Numbered from the stretch's first letter, positions 34,901 to 44,942 are shown. The stretch: 64,000 nt of DNA from RGIG4034 sp045576455 (GCA_045576455.1 JAZNGM010000025.1:1-64000), one strand, 5' to 3'. A program made the numbers and translations. Notes: a model not told the origin generated them from the letters alone.

Positions 34901-35416
34901 ATGAAGAAGAATTTGTTATCCATAATTATTCTTGCGGTATTGGTAATAGACCTTGTACTTACAGCCATAGTTATGTTTAGTACGACCGGCGCGATGAATA
35001 AGACCAGTAAATTGGTGACAGATATTGCTACTGCATTAAGTCTTGAGTTAGAAGCAGACAAGCAGGCTGATGAAAATGGGTTTGTGCCTATTTCGGATAC
35101 GGAGGTATATGATGTTCCGGATAAAATGACAATCACATTGCTTCCGGGAGAAGATGGAAAGGCACATTACTGCGTAGTGAGAGTGGCTTTGTCTATTAAT
35201 ACTAAACATACGGACTATAAAGAATTAAATCCTAAAATTGCTCAAAATGTCAGCAGAATAAAGAGTATTATTAATGAAGTTATTTGTGAGTATACGTATG
35301 AGGAAGCATTGTCTTCTTCAAGTAGCATGAAAAAAGAGATTTTAAAAGAAATACAGGAGCTGTTTGGTTCGGCGTTTGTATTTGATGTTGATATTGTAGA
35401 GTTGACAATTTCATAA
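34901..35416 (+). CDS. fliL: Flagellar basal body-associated protein FliL
   Basis: A 171-residue single-pass membrane protein (helix about 4-28, LLSIIILAVLVIDLVLTAIV) with a FliL periplasmic domain ending VFDVDIVELTIS. FliL stabilises the stator ring around the motor. AAAGGAG precedes the ATG; it lies 18 bases after motB and before fliM, the normal position. Confidence 0.93.
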   Translation: MKKNLLSIIILAVLVIDLVLTAIVMFSTTGAMNKTSKLVTDIATALSLELEADKQADENGFVPISDTEVYDVPDKMTITLLPGEDGKAHYCVVRVALSINTKHTDYKELNPKIAQNVSRIKSIINEVICEYTYEEALSSSSSMKKEILKEIQELFGSAFVFDVDIVELTIS

Positions 35417-35450
35417 TTAAGATAAATTTTGTAATGGGAGGTGAGTAGTC

Positions 35451-36428
35451 GTGGGAGAAGTTTTGTCCCAGAATGAGATAGACAGTTTGCTGCAGGCGTT
35501 AAGTACCGGCGAACTGGATATGGAAAATATTCCCTCTAAAGATGATAAACAGGTCAAAAATTATGATTTCAAAAGACCGGCAAGATTCTCAAAAGATAAT
35601 TTGCGCGCACTTGAAATTATTTTCGAGCATTATGGCAGACTTTTATCGACTAACTTACCGGTGTATTTAAGAAAGAATATACAAATAAGCGTTGCGAGTT
35701 CGGAAAGTATTATTTACTCAGAATTTACCAATGCCTTATCGAATCCGGTTATATTAGGAATTGTAAATTTTAGTCCTCTTGGCGGTAATATAATTGTCGA
35801 TTTGGCCGCAAATCTTGGTTTTTCCATGATAGACCGAATGTTGGGAGGACAAGGGAATCCATTAGTCAAGAACAGGGATTTCTCAGAAATAGAACTTTCC
35901 ATACTGGAAAAAATCATGGTATTAAGTATTCAGTTAATGCGTGAGCCTTGGAAAAATGTAGTAGATATTGCGCCTATCTTGGAAAGAATAGAGACTAATT
36001 CACAGTTTGCCCAGATTATTTCACCTAACGATATGGTGGCGATTGTTACGTTGAACATGAAAATAGGTGATGTAGAAGGCTTTATGAATGTATGCTTACC
36101 ATACTTTACGTTAGAAGATGTTATGGATAAGTTGAATACAAAGTTTTGGTTCTCTACCATGCAGGATAAGACAGATGATAGCTATGAAGAGAATATTGCA
36201 TTATTGATAAAAAAGGTCGATGTACCAATAAAAGTTGTTCTCGGTAAAAGTAATATTGCGGTTAGTGATTTCGTAAGCCTTGTTCCGGGAGATATAATAA
36301 GATTGGATTCGCATGTTGAAGAGGAACTAGATATATATGTTGGGAACATTAAGAAGTTTAAAGCGTTTCCGGGTTCCAGTAAAGATAGATATGCAGTAAG
36401 AGTTACAGAAGTAATAAGAGAGGAGTAA
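35451..36428 (+). CDS. fliM: Flagellar motor switch protein FliM
   Basis: A 325-residue C-ring protein. The CheY-P-binding N-terminus LSQNEIDSLLQAL (residues 5-17), the middle CheC-like domain and the C-terminal SpoA domain (LDSHVEEELDIYVGNIKKF) are all present. The start is GTG with GGGAGGTGA upstream. It controls switching with FliY. Confidence 0.97.
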   Translation: MGEVLSQNEIDSLLQALSTGELDMENIPSKDDKQVKNYDFKRPARFSKDNLRALEIIFEHYGRLLSTNLPVYLRKNIQISVASSESIIYSEFTNALSNPVILGIVNFSPLGGNIIVDLAANLGFSMIDRMLGGQGNPLVKNRDFSEIELSILEKIMVLSIQLMREPWKNVVDIAPILERIETNSQFAQIISPNDMVAIVTLNMKIGDVEGFMNVCLPYFTLEDVMDKLNTKFWFSTMQDKTDDSYEENIALLIKKVDVPIKVVLGKSNIAVSDFVSLVPGDIIRLDSHVEEELDIYVGNIKKFKAFPGSSKDRYAVRVTEVIREE

Positions 36429-36432
36429 GCGA

Positions 36433-37842
36433 ATGGACGGAATGTTGTCTCAGGATGAGATTAATGCTTTGCTAAGCGGCATGGATCCCGGTGGTTTTTC
36501 ATCGGAATCAGATTCCACGCAAAGTGCTGGCTCGGGAAGTTCCGATTCTTCGGAAGTTCACAGTACAACAAGCAGTGCGATTGATGAGTCATTGCTTACG
36601 GATATAGAGAAAGATGCAATTGGTGAAGTCGCCAATATCAGCATGGGAACTTCCGCAACAACTCTATATTCCCTTGTTAATAGAAAAGTAAATATTACAA
36701 CGCCGGTGGTAACACTTGCTAATTGGGATAATGTAATTGAAAACTATGAAAAACCGTGTGTTTTTATTCAGATACGTTATTCAGTAGGATTGGAAGGAAC
36801 TAATATTCTTGTTCTTAAAGAACACGATGTAAAGGTCATAACCGATCTTATGATGGGTGGCGATGGTACAAATCTGGAGGGCGAATTAGGTGAGTTGCAT
36901 TTAAGCGCTATTTCGGAGGCCATGAATCAGATGATGGGTTCTTCGGCAACATCACTATCATCTATGTTAGGAAAGAAAATCGATATAACACCTCCGGAAG
37001 CGTCACTTGTTGATTTACAGGCGTTTGTGGCTGCGGGAAATATAGCATCGTTTTTGGAAGGAACTTTTGTTAAGATTTCGTTCAGAATGCAAATCGATGA
37101 ATTGGTTGACAGTATGATTATGCAACTTTATCCGTTGGATTTTGCAAGATCTCTTGTAGAAACGTTTATCGAGCAGCAGAAAGCAGATATGGAGCCTGCT
37201 GCAGCAGAACCTCCGATGGATGCAAGCGGATTTAGTGGTTCGATGGATGGCTACTCATCAATGGGCGGACAAATGCCGATGGGTGACATGTCGGGCGGTA
37301 TGGGAATGAATCCTATGAATAGCATGGGAATGCAGCAAGATCCATACGGCCAAATGGGAATGAACCCTATGAACGGCATGGGAATGAATTCTATGAACGG
37401 CATGGGAATGAATCCTATGAACGGCATGGGAATGAATCCTATGAATAACATGGGAATGAACCCTATGAACGGCATGGGAATGCCAAACCAAGTTATGGGA
37501 TATGGCCAGATGGGTGGAATGCAACAAGCCACTGCAATGAACCAGGGAATGAATGTGCAACAGGCACAGTTCCAAAATTTCACCAGTGACTTTGGTGCGA
37601 TGGTAAGTCAGGAGAATATTGATCTTATCAAAGACGTACCGCTTGAAGTTACGGTTGAACTTGGAAGAACCAAAAAATCAATATCTGATATTTTGGACTT
37701 CGCACCGGGAACAATTATCGAACTCGATAGAATTGCCGGTGAACCTATAGATGTACTTGTTAACGGCAAGTTTGTAGCAAGAGGTGAAGTCGTAGCTGTT
37801 GACGAAAGTTTTGGTATACGAGTAACAGAAATTATAAAATAA
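36433..37842 (+). CDS. fliY: FliY: FliN-type switch protein with CheC phosphatase domain
   Basis: A 469-residue switch protein. An N-terminal CheY-P-binding motif MLSQDEINALLSGM; a CheC-type domain with two phosphatase sites (D61-E65-N68 and S158-E162-N165); a long linker; and a C-terminal FliN/SpoA domain (about 390-469, IDLIKDVPLEVTVELGRTK). It removes phosphate from CheY-P at the switch. The linker contains a Met/Asn/Pro/Gly tandem repeat at about residues 285-350, which makes the protein clearly longer than B. subtilis FliY (about 378). It follows fliM by 4 bases. Confidence 0.95.
   Translation: MDGMLSQDEINALLSGMDPGGFSSESDSTQSAGSGSSDSSEVHSTTSSAIDESLLTDIEKDAIGEVANISMGTSATTLYSLVNRKVNITTPVVTLANWDNVIENYEKPCVFIQIRYSVGLEGTNILVLKEHDVKVITDLMMGGDGTNLEGELGELHLSAISEAMNQMMGSSATSLSSMLGKKIDITPPEASLVDLQAFVAAGNIASFLEGTFVKISFRMQIDELVDSMIMQLYPLDFARSLVETFIEQQKADMEPAAAEPPMDASGFSGSMDGYSSMGGQMPMGDMSGGMGMNPMNSMGMQQDPYGQMGMNPMNGMGMNSMNGMGMNPMNGMGMNPMNNMGMNPMNGMGMPNQVMGYGQMGGMQQATAMNQGMNVQQAQFQNFTSDFGAMVSQENIDLIKDVPLEVTVELGRTKKSISDILDFAPGTIIELDRIAGEPIDVLVNGKFVARGEVVAVDESFGIRVTEIIK
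37297..37482 (+). repeat. In-frame GMGMNPMN tandem repeat in fliY
   Basis: Tandem 24-base units reading ATGGGAATGAAYCCTATGAA plus four bases encode about seven copies of an eight-residue GMGMNPMN-type repeat between the CheC and SpoA domains. Copies vary (SMGM, NNMGM, MNSMN) and one is interrupted by QQDPYGQ. Such repeats can change in number by slippage while staying in frame. Confidence 0.85.
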
Positions 37843-37862
37843 AAGATCAAGGAGAGAGAGTT

Positions 37863-38225
37863 ATGGCAAAAAATATTTTAATATGTGATGATGCGGCATT
37901 CATGAGAATGATGATTAAGGACATTCTTACCAAGAATGGTTACAATGTTGCCGGAGAAGCAGAAAACGGCTTGAAAGCTGTTGAAAAGTACAATGAGATA
38001 AAGCCTGATCTTGTGTTAATGGATATTACCATGCCGGAGATGGATGGTATTCAGGCTTTAAAGAAAATCCGTGAGAATGATTCAAGCGCACTTGTTATTA
38101 TGTGTTCTGCAATGGGTCAGCAGGCGATGGTTATCGAATCTATCCAGGCCGGAGCTAAAGACTTTATTGTTAAACCATTCCAGGCAGACCGTGTACTTGA
38201 AGCGGTAAAGAAAGTAGTAGGATAA
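37863..38225 (+). CDS. cheY: Chemotaxis response regulator CheY
   Basis: A 120-residue stand-alone receiver. Phospho-acceptor D54 in LVLMDITMPEMDG, acidic pair D9/D10, S82 and K104 in VKPF are all present. CheY-P binds FliM and FliY at the switch. Position after fliY and before fliO is the fla/che standard. GGAGAGAG precedes the ATG. Confidence 0.97.
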   Translation: MAKNILICDDAAFMRMMIKDILTKNGYNVAGEAENGLKAVEKYNEIKPDLVLMDITMPEMDGIQALKKIRENDSSALVIMCSAMGQQAMVIESIQAGAKDFIVKPFQADRVLEAVKKVVG

Positions 38226-38226
38226 A

Positions 38227-38580
38227 ATGCTTCTTTCGAATGTGGATTCAATCGTCCAGTTTATAACAGTAGTTCTTATATTTGTATTAGTATGTGCATT
38301 AACATACTTTACAACACGATTTATTGGCGGATACCAGAAGAGTAAAATGCATGGTGCTAATATTCATGTGGTTGAGACTTCACGTGTTGCGCAGAATAAG
38401 TATTTGCAAATTGTAGAAGTAGGGGAGCGAATGTTCCTTATTTCAGTCTGCAAAGACTCAATCAGCTTTATAGCAGAATTGAATAAAGAAGATGTGGTGT
38501 TGCCTGATGTAACAGCAACACCGGCATTGAGTTTCAAGGATATTCTTGAAAAAGCCAGAAATAAAAAACCAAAGAAGTAG
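38227..38580 (+). CDS. fliO: Flagellar biosynthetic protein FliO (FliZ)
   Basis: A 117-residue protein with one membrane helix (about 9-30, FITVVLIFVLVCALTYF) and a small cytoplasmic FliO-type beta domain (VVETSRVAQNKYLQIVEVG). FliO helps assemble the FliP ring of the export gate. It starts one base after the cheY stop. Confidence 0.92.
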   Translation: MLLSNVDSIVQFITVVLIFVLVCALTYFTTRFIGGYQKSKMHGANIHVVETSRVAQNKYLQIVEVGERMFLISVCKDSISFIAELNKEDVVLPDVTATPALSFKDILEKARNKKPKK

Positions 38581-38587
38581 GTCGATT

Positions 38588-39451
38588 ATGGAAAAGAACA
38601 GAATGTCCGGTAAATCTATATTGCGTGTAATATGCCTGCTGATTATGGTGGGCATATTGTGTATGAAGACATCTGTTGTTGCAGATGCAACAAATACCGG
38701 ATTGACAGGTACTACAGATACGCAAACGAACATTAATGAGCCCGGAACATCCGAAACTCCGGACGAATTAGCAGAACCTAATATATCCAATAGTCTTACT
38801 ATTACATACAATGATGATAATGGTACTATTGCGGGTGCATTAAAAATACTGTTAATTTTGACAGGAATTACACTGGCACCCATATTAATAATATGCCTTA
38901 CATCATTTACCAGAATATTGATAGTTCTGCATTTTACAAGAACCGCATTGAACACCCAAACAGCGCCTCCAAACCAGGTGCTGATTGGGTTGACTTTGTT
39001 TTTAACATTTTTCATCATGTCTCCGACAATTACGCAGGTATATAAAGAAGCATATGTACCGTTCGACCGGGGTGAGATGGAATGGGAAGAAGCACTTGAA
39101 TGTGGTATGGAACCGTTGCGGGAATTTATGTATAGCCAGACGCAGACTAAAGACGTCAGCATGTTTATGGAAATAGCAGGGAATGAATGGGATGGTACTG
39201 CTGAAGCTGTTCCAACGTCCGTGCTTATTCCTGCGTTTATGATAAGTGAATTAAGGACTGCGTTTATCATAGGTTTCTTAATATATATTCCATTCATTGT
39301 GCTTGATATGGTGGTGGCATCGACGCTTATGAGTATGGGTATGATGATGTTACCGCCGACGACGATTTCCATGCCGTTTAAAATACTGTTATTTGTTTTG
39401 GCAGACGGATGGAATTTAGTAATTATGAATGTTGTACGAACTTTTTACTGA
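38588..39451 (+). CDS. fliP: Flagellar export gate protein FliP
   Basis: A 287-residue gate protein. A cleavable signal peptide (about 1-31), an acidic linker, then the FliP core: SFTRILIVLHFTRTALNTQTAPPNQVL (split in the text as adjoining motifs) and the C-terminal PFIVLDMVVASTLMSMGMMM. ATG 38588 is chosen for the proper signal peptide, though its ribosome site is weak; a TTG at 38546 inside fliO would extend the N-terminus. It forms the export pore with FliQ and FliR. Confidence 0.95.
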   Translation: MEKNRMSGKSILRVICLLIMVGILCMKTSVVADATNTGLTGTTDTQTNINEPGTSETPDELAEPNISNSLTITYNDDNGTIAGALKILLILTGITLAPILIICLTSFTRILIVLHFTRTALNTQTAPPNQVLIGLTLFLTFFIMSPTITQVYKEAYVPFDRGEMEWEEALECGMEPLREFMYSQTQTKDVSMFMEIAGNEWDGTAEAVPTSVLIPAFMISELRTAFIIGFLIYIPFIVLDMVVASTLMSMGMMMLPPTTISMPFKILLFVLADGWNLVIMNVVRTFY

Positions 39452-39471
39452 CGTAGGAAAGGAGCTTGGGG

Positions 39472-39741
39472 ATGACGGCAGATGACGTTGTGAAAATAGG
39501 AAGAGATGCACTTTACCTGATTATTAAAGTGTCCGCTCCCTTGTTATTAATATCATTGGTTGTAGGTTTGATAGTCAGTATTTTTCAAACGGTTACATCC
39601 ATACAGGAACAGACGTTAACTTTTGTTCCCAAGATTTTGGCGATTTTTATCGGAATAATGTTATTGGGAAATTGGATGCTTAATAACATGACCGGCTTTA
39701 TGACAGATTTGTGGTCCAATTTTTCTTTATATATTAAGTAG
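39472..39741 (+). CDS. fliQ: Flagellar export gate protein FliQ
   Basis: An 89-residue protein with two membrane helices (MTADDVVKIGRDALYLII start; FVPKILAIFIGIMLLGNWML). The family length is 86-90. The ATG at 39472 follows GAAAGGAG (39457-39464); the in-frame TTG at 39466 is too close to that site. Gate component between fliP and fliR. Confidence 0.95.
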   Translation: MTADDVVKIGRDALYLIIKVSAPLLLISLVVGLIVSIFQTVTSIQEQTLTFVPKILAIFIGIMLLGNWMLNNMTGFMTDLWSNFSLYIK

Positions 39742-39755
39742 AAGGGGTCGGCTTC

Positions 39756-40538
39756 ATGATAGAATTATCATTTTCCTTGAGTGAATTGGAATTCTTTCTG
39801 CTCATTGTAGTCAGATTGACAAGTTTTATATTGGTGGCTCCCTTTTTTAGCATAACAAGCGTCCCGGCCAGGTTTAAGGTGGCATTTGGCATATTTGTGT
39901 CTATTGTGATTTACCAATTTGTAAGACCGGAATCTTTTCTTGATTATAGTTCAGTGTGGGGATATGCGATTATTGTATTGAAAGAAGTAGTTGTAGGATT
40001 ACTCATTGGACTTGGTGCCAATATATGCTTCAGCATAATTACCTTTGCCGGAAGAGTTATAGATATGGAAATGGGATTATCCATGGCAAGTGTTATGGAC
40101 CCGTCTACAAGGGAAAATACAACGGTAACGGGTATGTTGCTTAACTATCTGGTTACGCTTGTATTGATTAGTACGGGGATGCACCGCTATCTTATACAAG
40201 CTATTACGGAAACGTACGAGTTGATTCCGGTTAATGGGGCGGAATTCAGTTTGGCGGAACTGTTGAATACGTGGGTTTCTTTTATGACGGATTTCTTTTC
40301 CATAGGCTTTAGGATATGCATGCCGGTTATGGCATCAATCATGATACTGAATGGTATTTTGGCAATACTTGCCAGAGTTGCACCACAGCTTAATATGTTT
40401 GCTGTCGGATTGCAGTTGAAAATTTTGGTAGGACTTTCCGTTTTATTTATTACCATAGGTGTATTACCATATGTATCAGAGTATGTTTACCGTGAAATGA
40501 AAGTAATGATTGTATCGTTTGTGGAGGCGATGATGTGA
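39756..40538 (+). CDS. fliR: Flagellar export gate protein FliR
   Basis: A 260-residue polytopic membrane protein with the FliR pattern (LVAPFFSITSVPARFKVAFG; FAGRVIDMEMGLSMASVMDP) and about six helices. It completes the FliPQR pore and contacts FlhB. The stop overlaps the flhB GTG (GTGA). Confidence 0.95.
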   Translation: MIELSFSLSELEFFLLIVVRLTSFILVAPFFSITSVPARFKVAFGIFVSIVIYQFVRPESFLDYSSVWGYAIIVLKEVVVGLLIGLGANICFSIITFAGRVIDMEMGLSMASVMDPSTRENTTVTGMLLNYLVTLVLISTGMHRYLIQAITETYELIPVNGAEFSLAELLNTWVSFMTDFFSIGFRICMPVMASIMILNGILAILARVAPQLNMFAVGLQLKILVGLSVLFITIGVLPYVSEYVYREMKVMIVSFVEAMM

Positions 40539-41647
40539 GTTTAAGGTATAATCTGCAGTTCTTTGCGAAGGAAGGACCCGGCGGAGAAAAAACTGAACAA
40601 CCGACAACCAAAAGATTAACCGATGCAAGAAAAGACGGTAAGGTTGCGAAAAGTAAGGAACTTTCGAATGGAATAGGGCTGCTGGTATTCTTTTTTTCCA
40701 TGAAGTTACTGGTGGGTACTATCGGCGTTAAAATTATAGAAGTATTTTCTCTTACATATACAAGATTTGCTGAGTTTGCAAAACCGGTCAGAGGAGAGGT
40801 TGCGACTTCTGAGTATTCCGGTTTTTTAAGAGTAGTAATGTCGGACTTACTGTTCATTTTGTTACCGTTTTTTTTGGTCGCATTTGTGTTTATGTTTGTG
40901 GTGGATTTGGTACAGGTAAAATGGAAACCGACGGCAAAACCGCTTCAACCGAAATTCAGTAAGCTTAATCCTATTAACGGCTTTAAAAGATTATTCAGTA
41001 AACAATCATTAATTGAGTTACTTAAATCTATTTTAAAAATTGGTTTAATTGTTTATATTTCGTATTCAACAATTGTAGATATAATTAATAATTTGTCTAT
41101 CCTGTATGATTTTGGCACGCGTAAAGCCATAGCCTGGATGGGAGAGGCGGTTATTAATTTGGGAATTAAAATATCGGCGTTCTATCTTGTGCTGGCTTTT
41201 TTGGATTATGCGTATGAAAAGCGTAAATTCAATCAGGACATGATGATGACGAAGCAGGAAGTAAAGGATGAGTATAAGAACTCTGAAGGAGATCCGCAGA
41301 TAAAGGGTAAAATACGTCGTAAAATGTTAGAAGTTTCCCAGCGGCGTATGATGCAGGATGTTCCGCAGGCAGACGTTATTATTACAAACCCGACACACTT
41401 GTCTGTTGCTATTAAATATGATGCCAATGTTAATGATGCTCCTGTAGTAATTGCAAAGGGAGAAGATTATCTGGCGCTTAAAATCAGGGAAGTTGCTAAA
41501 GAGAATAATATTCAAATTGTGGAGAATAAACCGCTTGCACGAATGTTGTACCATAATGTAGATGTCGGAAGTGCGATTCCGCCTGAATTGTACCAGGCTG
41601 TCGCAGAAATTCTTGCAATGGTTTATCACGCACAAGGAAAAATATAA
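40535..41647 (+). CDS. flhB: Flagellar export switch protein FlhB
   Basis: A 370-residue membrane protein with four helices and the cytoplasmic FlhB domain. The self-cleavage site N285-P286-T-H288 (ITNPTHLSVAI) is intact. Cleavage changes export from rod/hook to filament substrates, cued by FliK. An N-terminal extension LRYNLQFFAKEGPGGEKTEQ is typical of clostridia. The GTG start overlaps the fliR stop. Confidence 0.97.
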   Translation: MSLRYNLQFFAKEGPGGEKTEQPTTKRLTDARKDGKVAKSKELSNGIGLLVFFFSMKLLVGTIGVKIIEVFSLTYTRFAEFAKPVRGEVATSEYSGFLRVVMSDLLFILLPFFLVAFVFMFVVDLVQVKWKPTAKPLQPKFSKLNPINGFKRLFSKQSLIELLKSILKIGLIVYISYSTIVDIINNLSILYDFGTRKAIAWMGEAVINLGIKISAFYLVLAFLDYAYEKRKFNQDMMMTKQEVKDEYKNSEGDPQIKGKIRRKMLEVSQRRMMQDVPQADVIITNPTHLSVAIKYDANVNDAPVVIAKGEDYLALKIREVAKENNIQIVENKPLARMLYHNVDVGSAIPPELYQAVAEILAMVYHAQGKI

Positions 41648-41665
41648 CGGATAGGAGGATAGAAC

Positions 41666-43708
41666 ATGAAAAACATGAAAAAAGCGGATGTTTTTGTTGC
41701 AGCATATGTGTTGACTGCTTTTATCATGTTTATCGTTCCGCTTCCTAATTGGCTTCTGGATGTGTTCCTTGCAATGAACATATCTGTTGCCTTCACCATT
41801 ATGTTTAGTTGTATGTTTACAAAAGAAGTACTGGATATGAGTTTTTTCCCGACTATTCTTTTGTTTACAACTATTTTTAGAATTGCACTTAACGTTTCAT
41901 CAACAAGACTTATTTTGTCCAGTGGAGATCCGGGTAATGTCGTAAAGACTTTCGGTGAATTTGTTGGTGGCGGTGACCTGATTATCGGGTCTATTGTATT
42001 TATTATTTTGATTATTATCCAGTTTATGGTTATTAATAAGGGTTCTGAACGAGTTGCGGAAGTAACAGCCAGATTCACGCTTGATGCTATGCCGGGAAAA
42101 CAGATGGCAATTGATGCGGACTTAAATACCGGTGCCATTAATGACGAAGAAGCAAAACGCAGGAGAGATAAACTGCAGGAAGAAGCAAGTTTCTTTGGTT
42201 CCATGGATGGTGCGGTTAAGTACGTAAAAGGAGATGCCGTGGCCGGTCTTATTATTACTGCGGTTAACGTTATCGGCGGTATTATCATGGGTGTGACACG
42301 TCAGGGCATGGCTATTGGCGATGCGTTGGACGAATATGTTGTTTTGACTATCGGTGATGGTCTTGTTTCACAGATTCCATCGCTGCTTATTTCTCTTTCT
42401 ACCGGTATTTTGGTAACCAAGGGCTCTAAGAGTGCTGATTTTGGTAACGTTCTTATCAAACAGTTATTTGGTGTGCCGAAAGTATTGTATCTTGTTGGCG
42501 CAATCTTGATGGGACTTGGTATTATTACGGAATTGCCGACTCTTTTATTCTTATGCTTCGGATTAATATTTATTATTTCAGGACGCATTATTGCAAGAAC
42601 GATTGCCGAAGCGGTTACGGAAGCATCCGTTAATGAAGAAGAAGCAAAAGCGGAAGAAATCAGACAACCGGAAAATGTTACGAGTCTTTTGCAGGTTGAC
42701 CCGATTGAACTTGAATTCGGATACGGAATTATTCCTCTTGCCGATGTTAGTCAGGGCGGAGATCTTCTTGACCGAGTGGTTATGATAAGAAGACAGGTAG
42801 CACTGGAACTTGGTACGGTTGTACCGATTATCCGTCTTAGAGATAATATACAGCTTAATCCTAATCAGTATATTATTAAGATTAAAGGTATACAGGTTAG
42901 CGAAGGAGAAATCCTGTTTGACCATTATATGGCTATGAATCCGGGATTTGTTGAAGAGGAAATAACCGGTATTCCTACGTTTGAACCGTCTTTCCATCTT
43001 CCGGCGATATGGATAACGGAAAGCCAGAGAGAACGTGCGGAAAGTATGGGATATACGGTAGTAGATCCGCCGTCCATTATTGCAACTCATTTGACTGAAA
43101 TTATTAGGACGCATATCTCAGAACTCCTTACAAGACAGGATGTGCAGAATCTTGTTAATAATTTGAAGGAATCCAATCCGTCACTTGTGGATGAGCTTGT
43201 TCCAAAGCTATTAGGATTGGGAGAAATACAAAAGGTATTACAGAATTTGTTAAAAGAAGGTATTTCCATAAGAGATCTTTTGTCCATCTTTGAAACTTTG
43301 GCAGATTATGCATCAACGACAAGAGATACGGATATTCTGACAGAATATGTGCGTCAGAGTTTGAAACGTGCAATATCAAGTAAGTACTTCCTGCAAAATG
43401 AAACGACCAGTGTGGTGACGCTTGATCCTAAGCTTGAGCAGGAGATTATGGCAAGCGTTAAGCAGACCGAACAGGGAGCATATCTGAATTTGGATCCTGA
43501 AAAAACCAAGGCCATTATAGCATCTGTTGAAAAGGAAGCACAGAAGCTTGAAAATCTTGGAAAGAATCCGATTATTATTACTTCTCCTATTGTGAGAATG
43601 TATTTTAAGCGGTTGACGGAAGATTATTTTAAAGACTTAATTGTTGTGTCCTACAATGAAGTTGACTCTAATGTACAATTACAATCAGTTGGGATGGTGA
43701 CAGTATAA
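41666..43708 (+). CDS. flhA: Flagellar export protein FlhA
   Basis: A 680-residue protein with eight N-terminal membrane helices (1-325) and a large cytoplasmic domain (330-680). The FHIPEP signature is recognisable in the RFTLDAMPGKQMAIDADLN segment. It forms the nonameric export platform and docks chaperone-substrate pairs. Full length. TAGGAGG precedes the ATG. Confidence 0.98.
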   Translation: MKNMKKADVFVAAYVLTAFIMFIVPLPNWLLDVFLAMNISVAFTIMFSCMFTKEVLDMSFFPTILLFTTIFRIALNVSSTRLILSSGDPGNVVKTFGEFVGGGDLIIGSIVFIILIIIQFMVINKGSERVAEVTARFTLDAMPGKQMAIDADLNTGAINDEEAKRRRDKLQEEASFFGSMDGAVKYVKGDAVAGLIITAVNVIGGIIMGVTRQGMAIGDALDEYVVLTIGDGLVSQIPSLLISLSTGILVTKGSKSADFGNVLIKQLFGVPKVLYLVGAILMGLGIITELPTLLFLCFGLIFIISGRIIARTIAEAVTEASVNEEEAKAEEIRQPENVTSLLQVDPIELEFGYGIIPLADVSQGGDLLDRVVMIRRQVALELGTVVPIIRLRDNIQLNPNQYIIKIKGIQVSEGEILFDHYMAMNPGFVEEEITGIPTFEPSFHLPAIWITESQRERAESMGYTVVDPPSIIATHLTEIIRTHISELLTRQDVQNLVNNLKESNPSLVDELVPKLLGLGEIQKVLQNLLKEGISIRDLLSIFETLADYASTTRDTDILTEYVRQSLKRAISSKYFLQNETTSVVTLDPKLEQEIMASVKQTEQGAYLNLDPEKTKAIIASVEKEAQKLENLGKNPIIITSPIVRMYFKRLTEDYFKDLIVVSYNEVDSNVQLQSVGMVTV

Positions 43709-43709
43709 A

Positions 43710-44942
43710 ATGGTTATAAAAAGATATCAGGCTAAAACAGAAGCGGAAGCAACTGAAAATGCAAAAAAAGAGCTTGGACAGAATGTTGTAATAATGAATG
43801 TCCGGACGGTTAAAAAGAAAGGATTTTTTTCCTTTCTCCGTTCCCCTATGGTGGAAGTGACGGCTGCTTTGGAAGAAGAAGCGGAACATACGGTAGAACG
43901 TCCTAAAACGACACCTTCCGGCGGATTGAATTTTAATACGGCAGTCGGGGATGCAATCCAGGCAGTTAATGAAAAATTGCAGGAATCTGAAAACATGGTA
44001 AATAAAGAACATAAGGAAGAAAATAACCAGGCGATTGAAAAACGGTTGGATAATCTTCGTTCACTCATTGAAGAAAATTTGATTAAACAAGACGTACCTA
44101 AAAATACTGAGGATAAAGAAGAGGCTGAAGATAATGAAGCCGAGCCTGAATCAGTGGTGTTTATTAAGCTTCTTTATAACACCATGATCGAAAATGAAAT
44201 AAATGAAAAGTATGCAAACGGATTTATCAATGATATAGAGAAAGTGGACAATCCGAATTTACCGATGGACCATATTCTTTCGAATATTTATCAGAAGATG
44301 ATACTTAAATTTGGTGCACCGGCACCGATTACGGAAGGTGAAAATCTTCCGAAGGTAGTATTTTTTGTAGGACCTACCGGTGTGGGTAAGACAACTACTA
44401 TTGCAAAAATAGCATCAAAATTCTGCGTGGAACAGCATAAAAAGATTACGCTGTTAACGGCAGATACATACAGGATTGCAGCGGCGGAACAGCTTAGAAC
44501 GTATGCAAGTATATTAGATGTTCCGTTCAGGGTAATATATAGCATTGAAGAGATGCAGAATGCTGTAAATGATTTCAAGAACTCAGATTATATTCTTGTT
44601 GATACAGCAGGACATGCACATAACAATGTCCAGCAAAGAGAAACCATGCAGGGATTGTTAACCTGCCTTGAAGGCATTTGTGATGTGGAAGTTTTCCTTG
44701 TATTAAGTGCTACCACAAAATACAAAGATCTTATCAGCATAACAGATGCTTATAAAGGTATCGTGAATTATAAATTGATTTTTACAAAGCTGGATGAGAC
44801 AACCGCGTTAGGAAATTTGCTTAATATGCGTCTTCATACAGGAGCTGAAATGTCATATGTAACTTGCGGACAGAATGTACCGGATGATATCGAAATATTT
44901 AACCCTCAAAAAACTGTAAAACAGTTATTAAGCGGAAAGTAA
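43710..44942 (+). CDS. flhF: Flagellar GTPase FlhF
   Basis: A 410-residue SRP-type GTPase. A basic N-terminal segment starting MVIKRYQAKTEAEA, a variable charged middle, then the NG domain with Walker A GPTGVGKTTT (221-230), DTYRIAAAEQLRTYA and DTAGH. FlhF sets flagellar position or number together with FlhG. It begins 1 base after the flhA stop. Confidence 0.96.
   Translation: MVIKRYQAKTEAEATENAKKELGQNVVIMNVRTVKKKGFFSFLRSPMVEVTAALEEEAEHTVERPKTTPSGGLNFNTAVGDAIQAVNEKLQESENMVNKEHKEENNQAIEKRLDNLRSLIEENLIKQDVPKNTEDKEEAEDNEAEPESVVFIKLLYNTMIENEINEKYANGFINDIEKVDNPNLPMDHILSNIYQKMILKFGAPAPITEGENLPKVVFFVGPTGVGKTTTIAKIASKFCVEQHKKITLLTADTYRIAAAEQLRTYASILDVPFRVIYSIEEMQNAVNDFKNSDYILVDTAGHAHNNVQQRETMQGLLTCLEGICDVEVFLVLSATTKYKDLISITDAYKGIVNYKLIFTKLDETTALGNLLNMRLHTGAEMSYVTCGQNVPDDIEIFNPQKTVKQLLSGK

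Noticed and set aside
37251..37583. Long minus-strand frames opposite fliY rich in His or Ile/Pro
   Set aside because: They are mirror images of the Met/Asn/Pro/Gly repeat and have no ribosome site.
38458..39372. 304-codon minus-strand frame opposite fliP
   Set aside because: It covers a clear fliP gene, has no start signal or family features and reflects codon bias.
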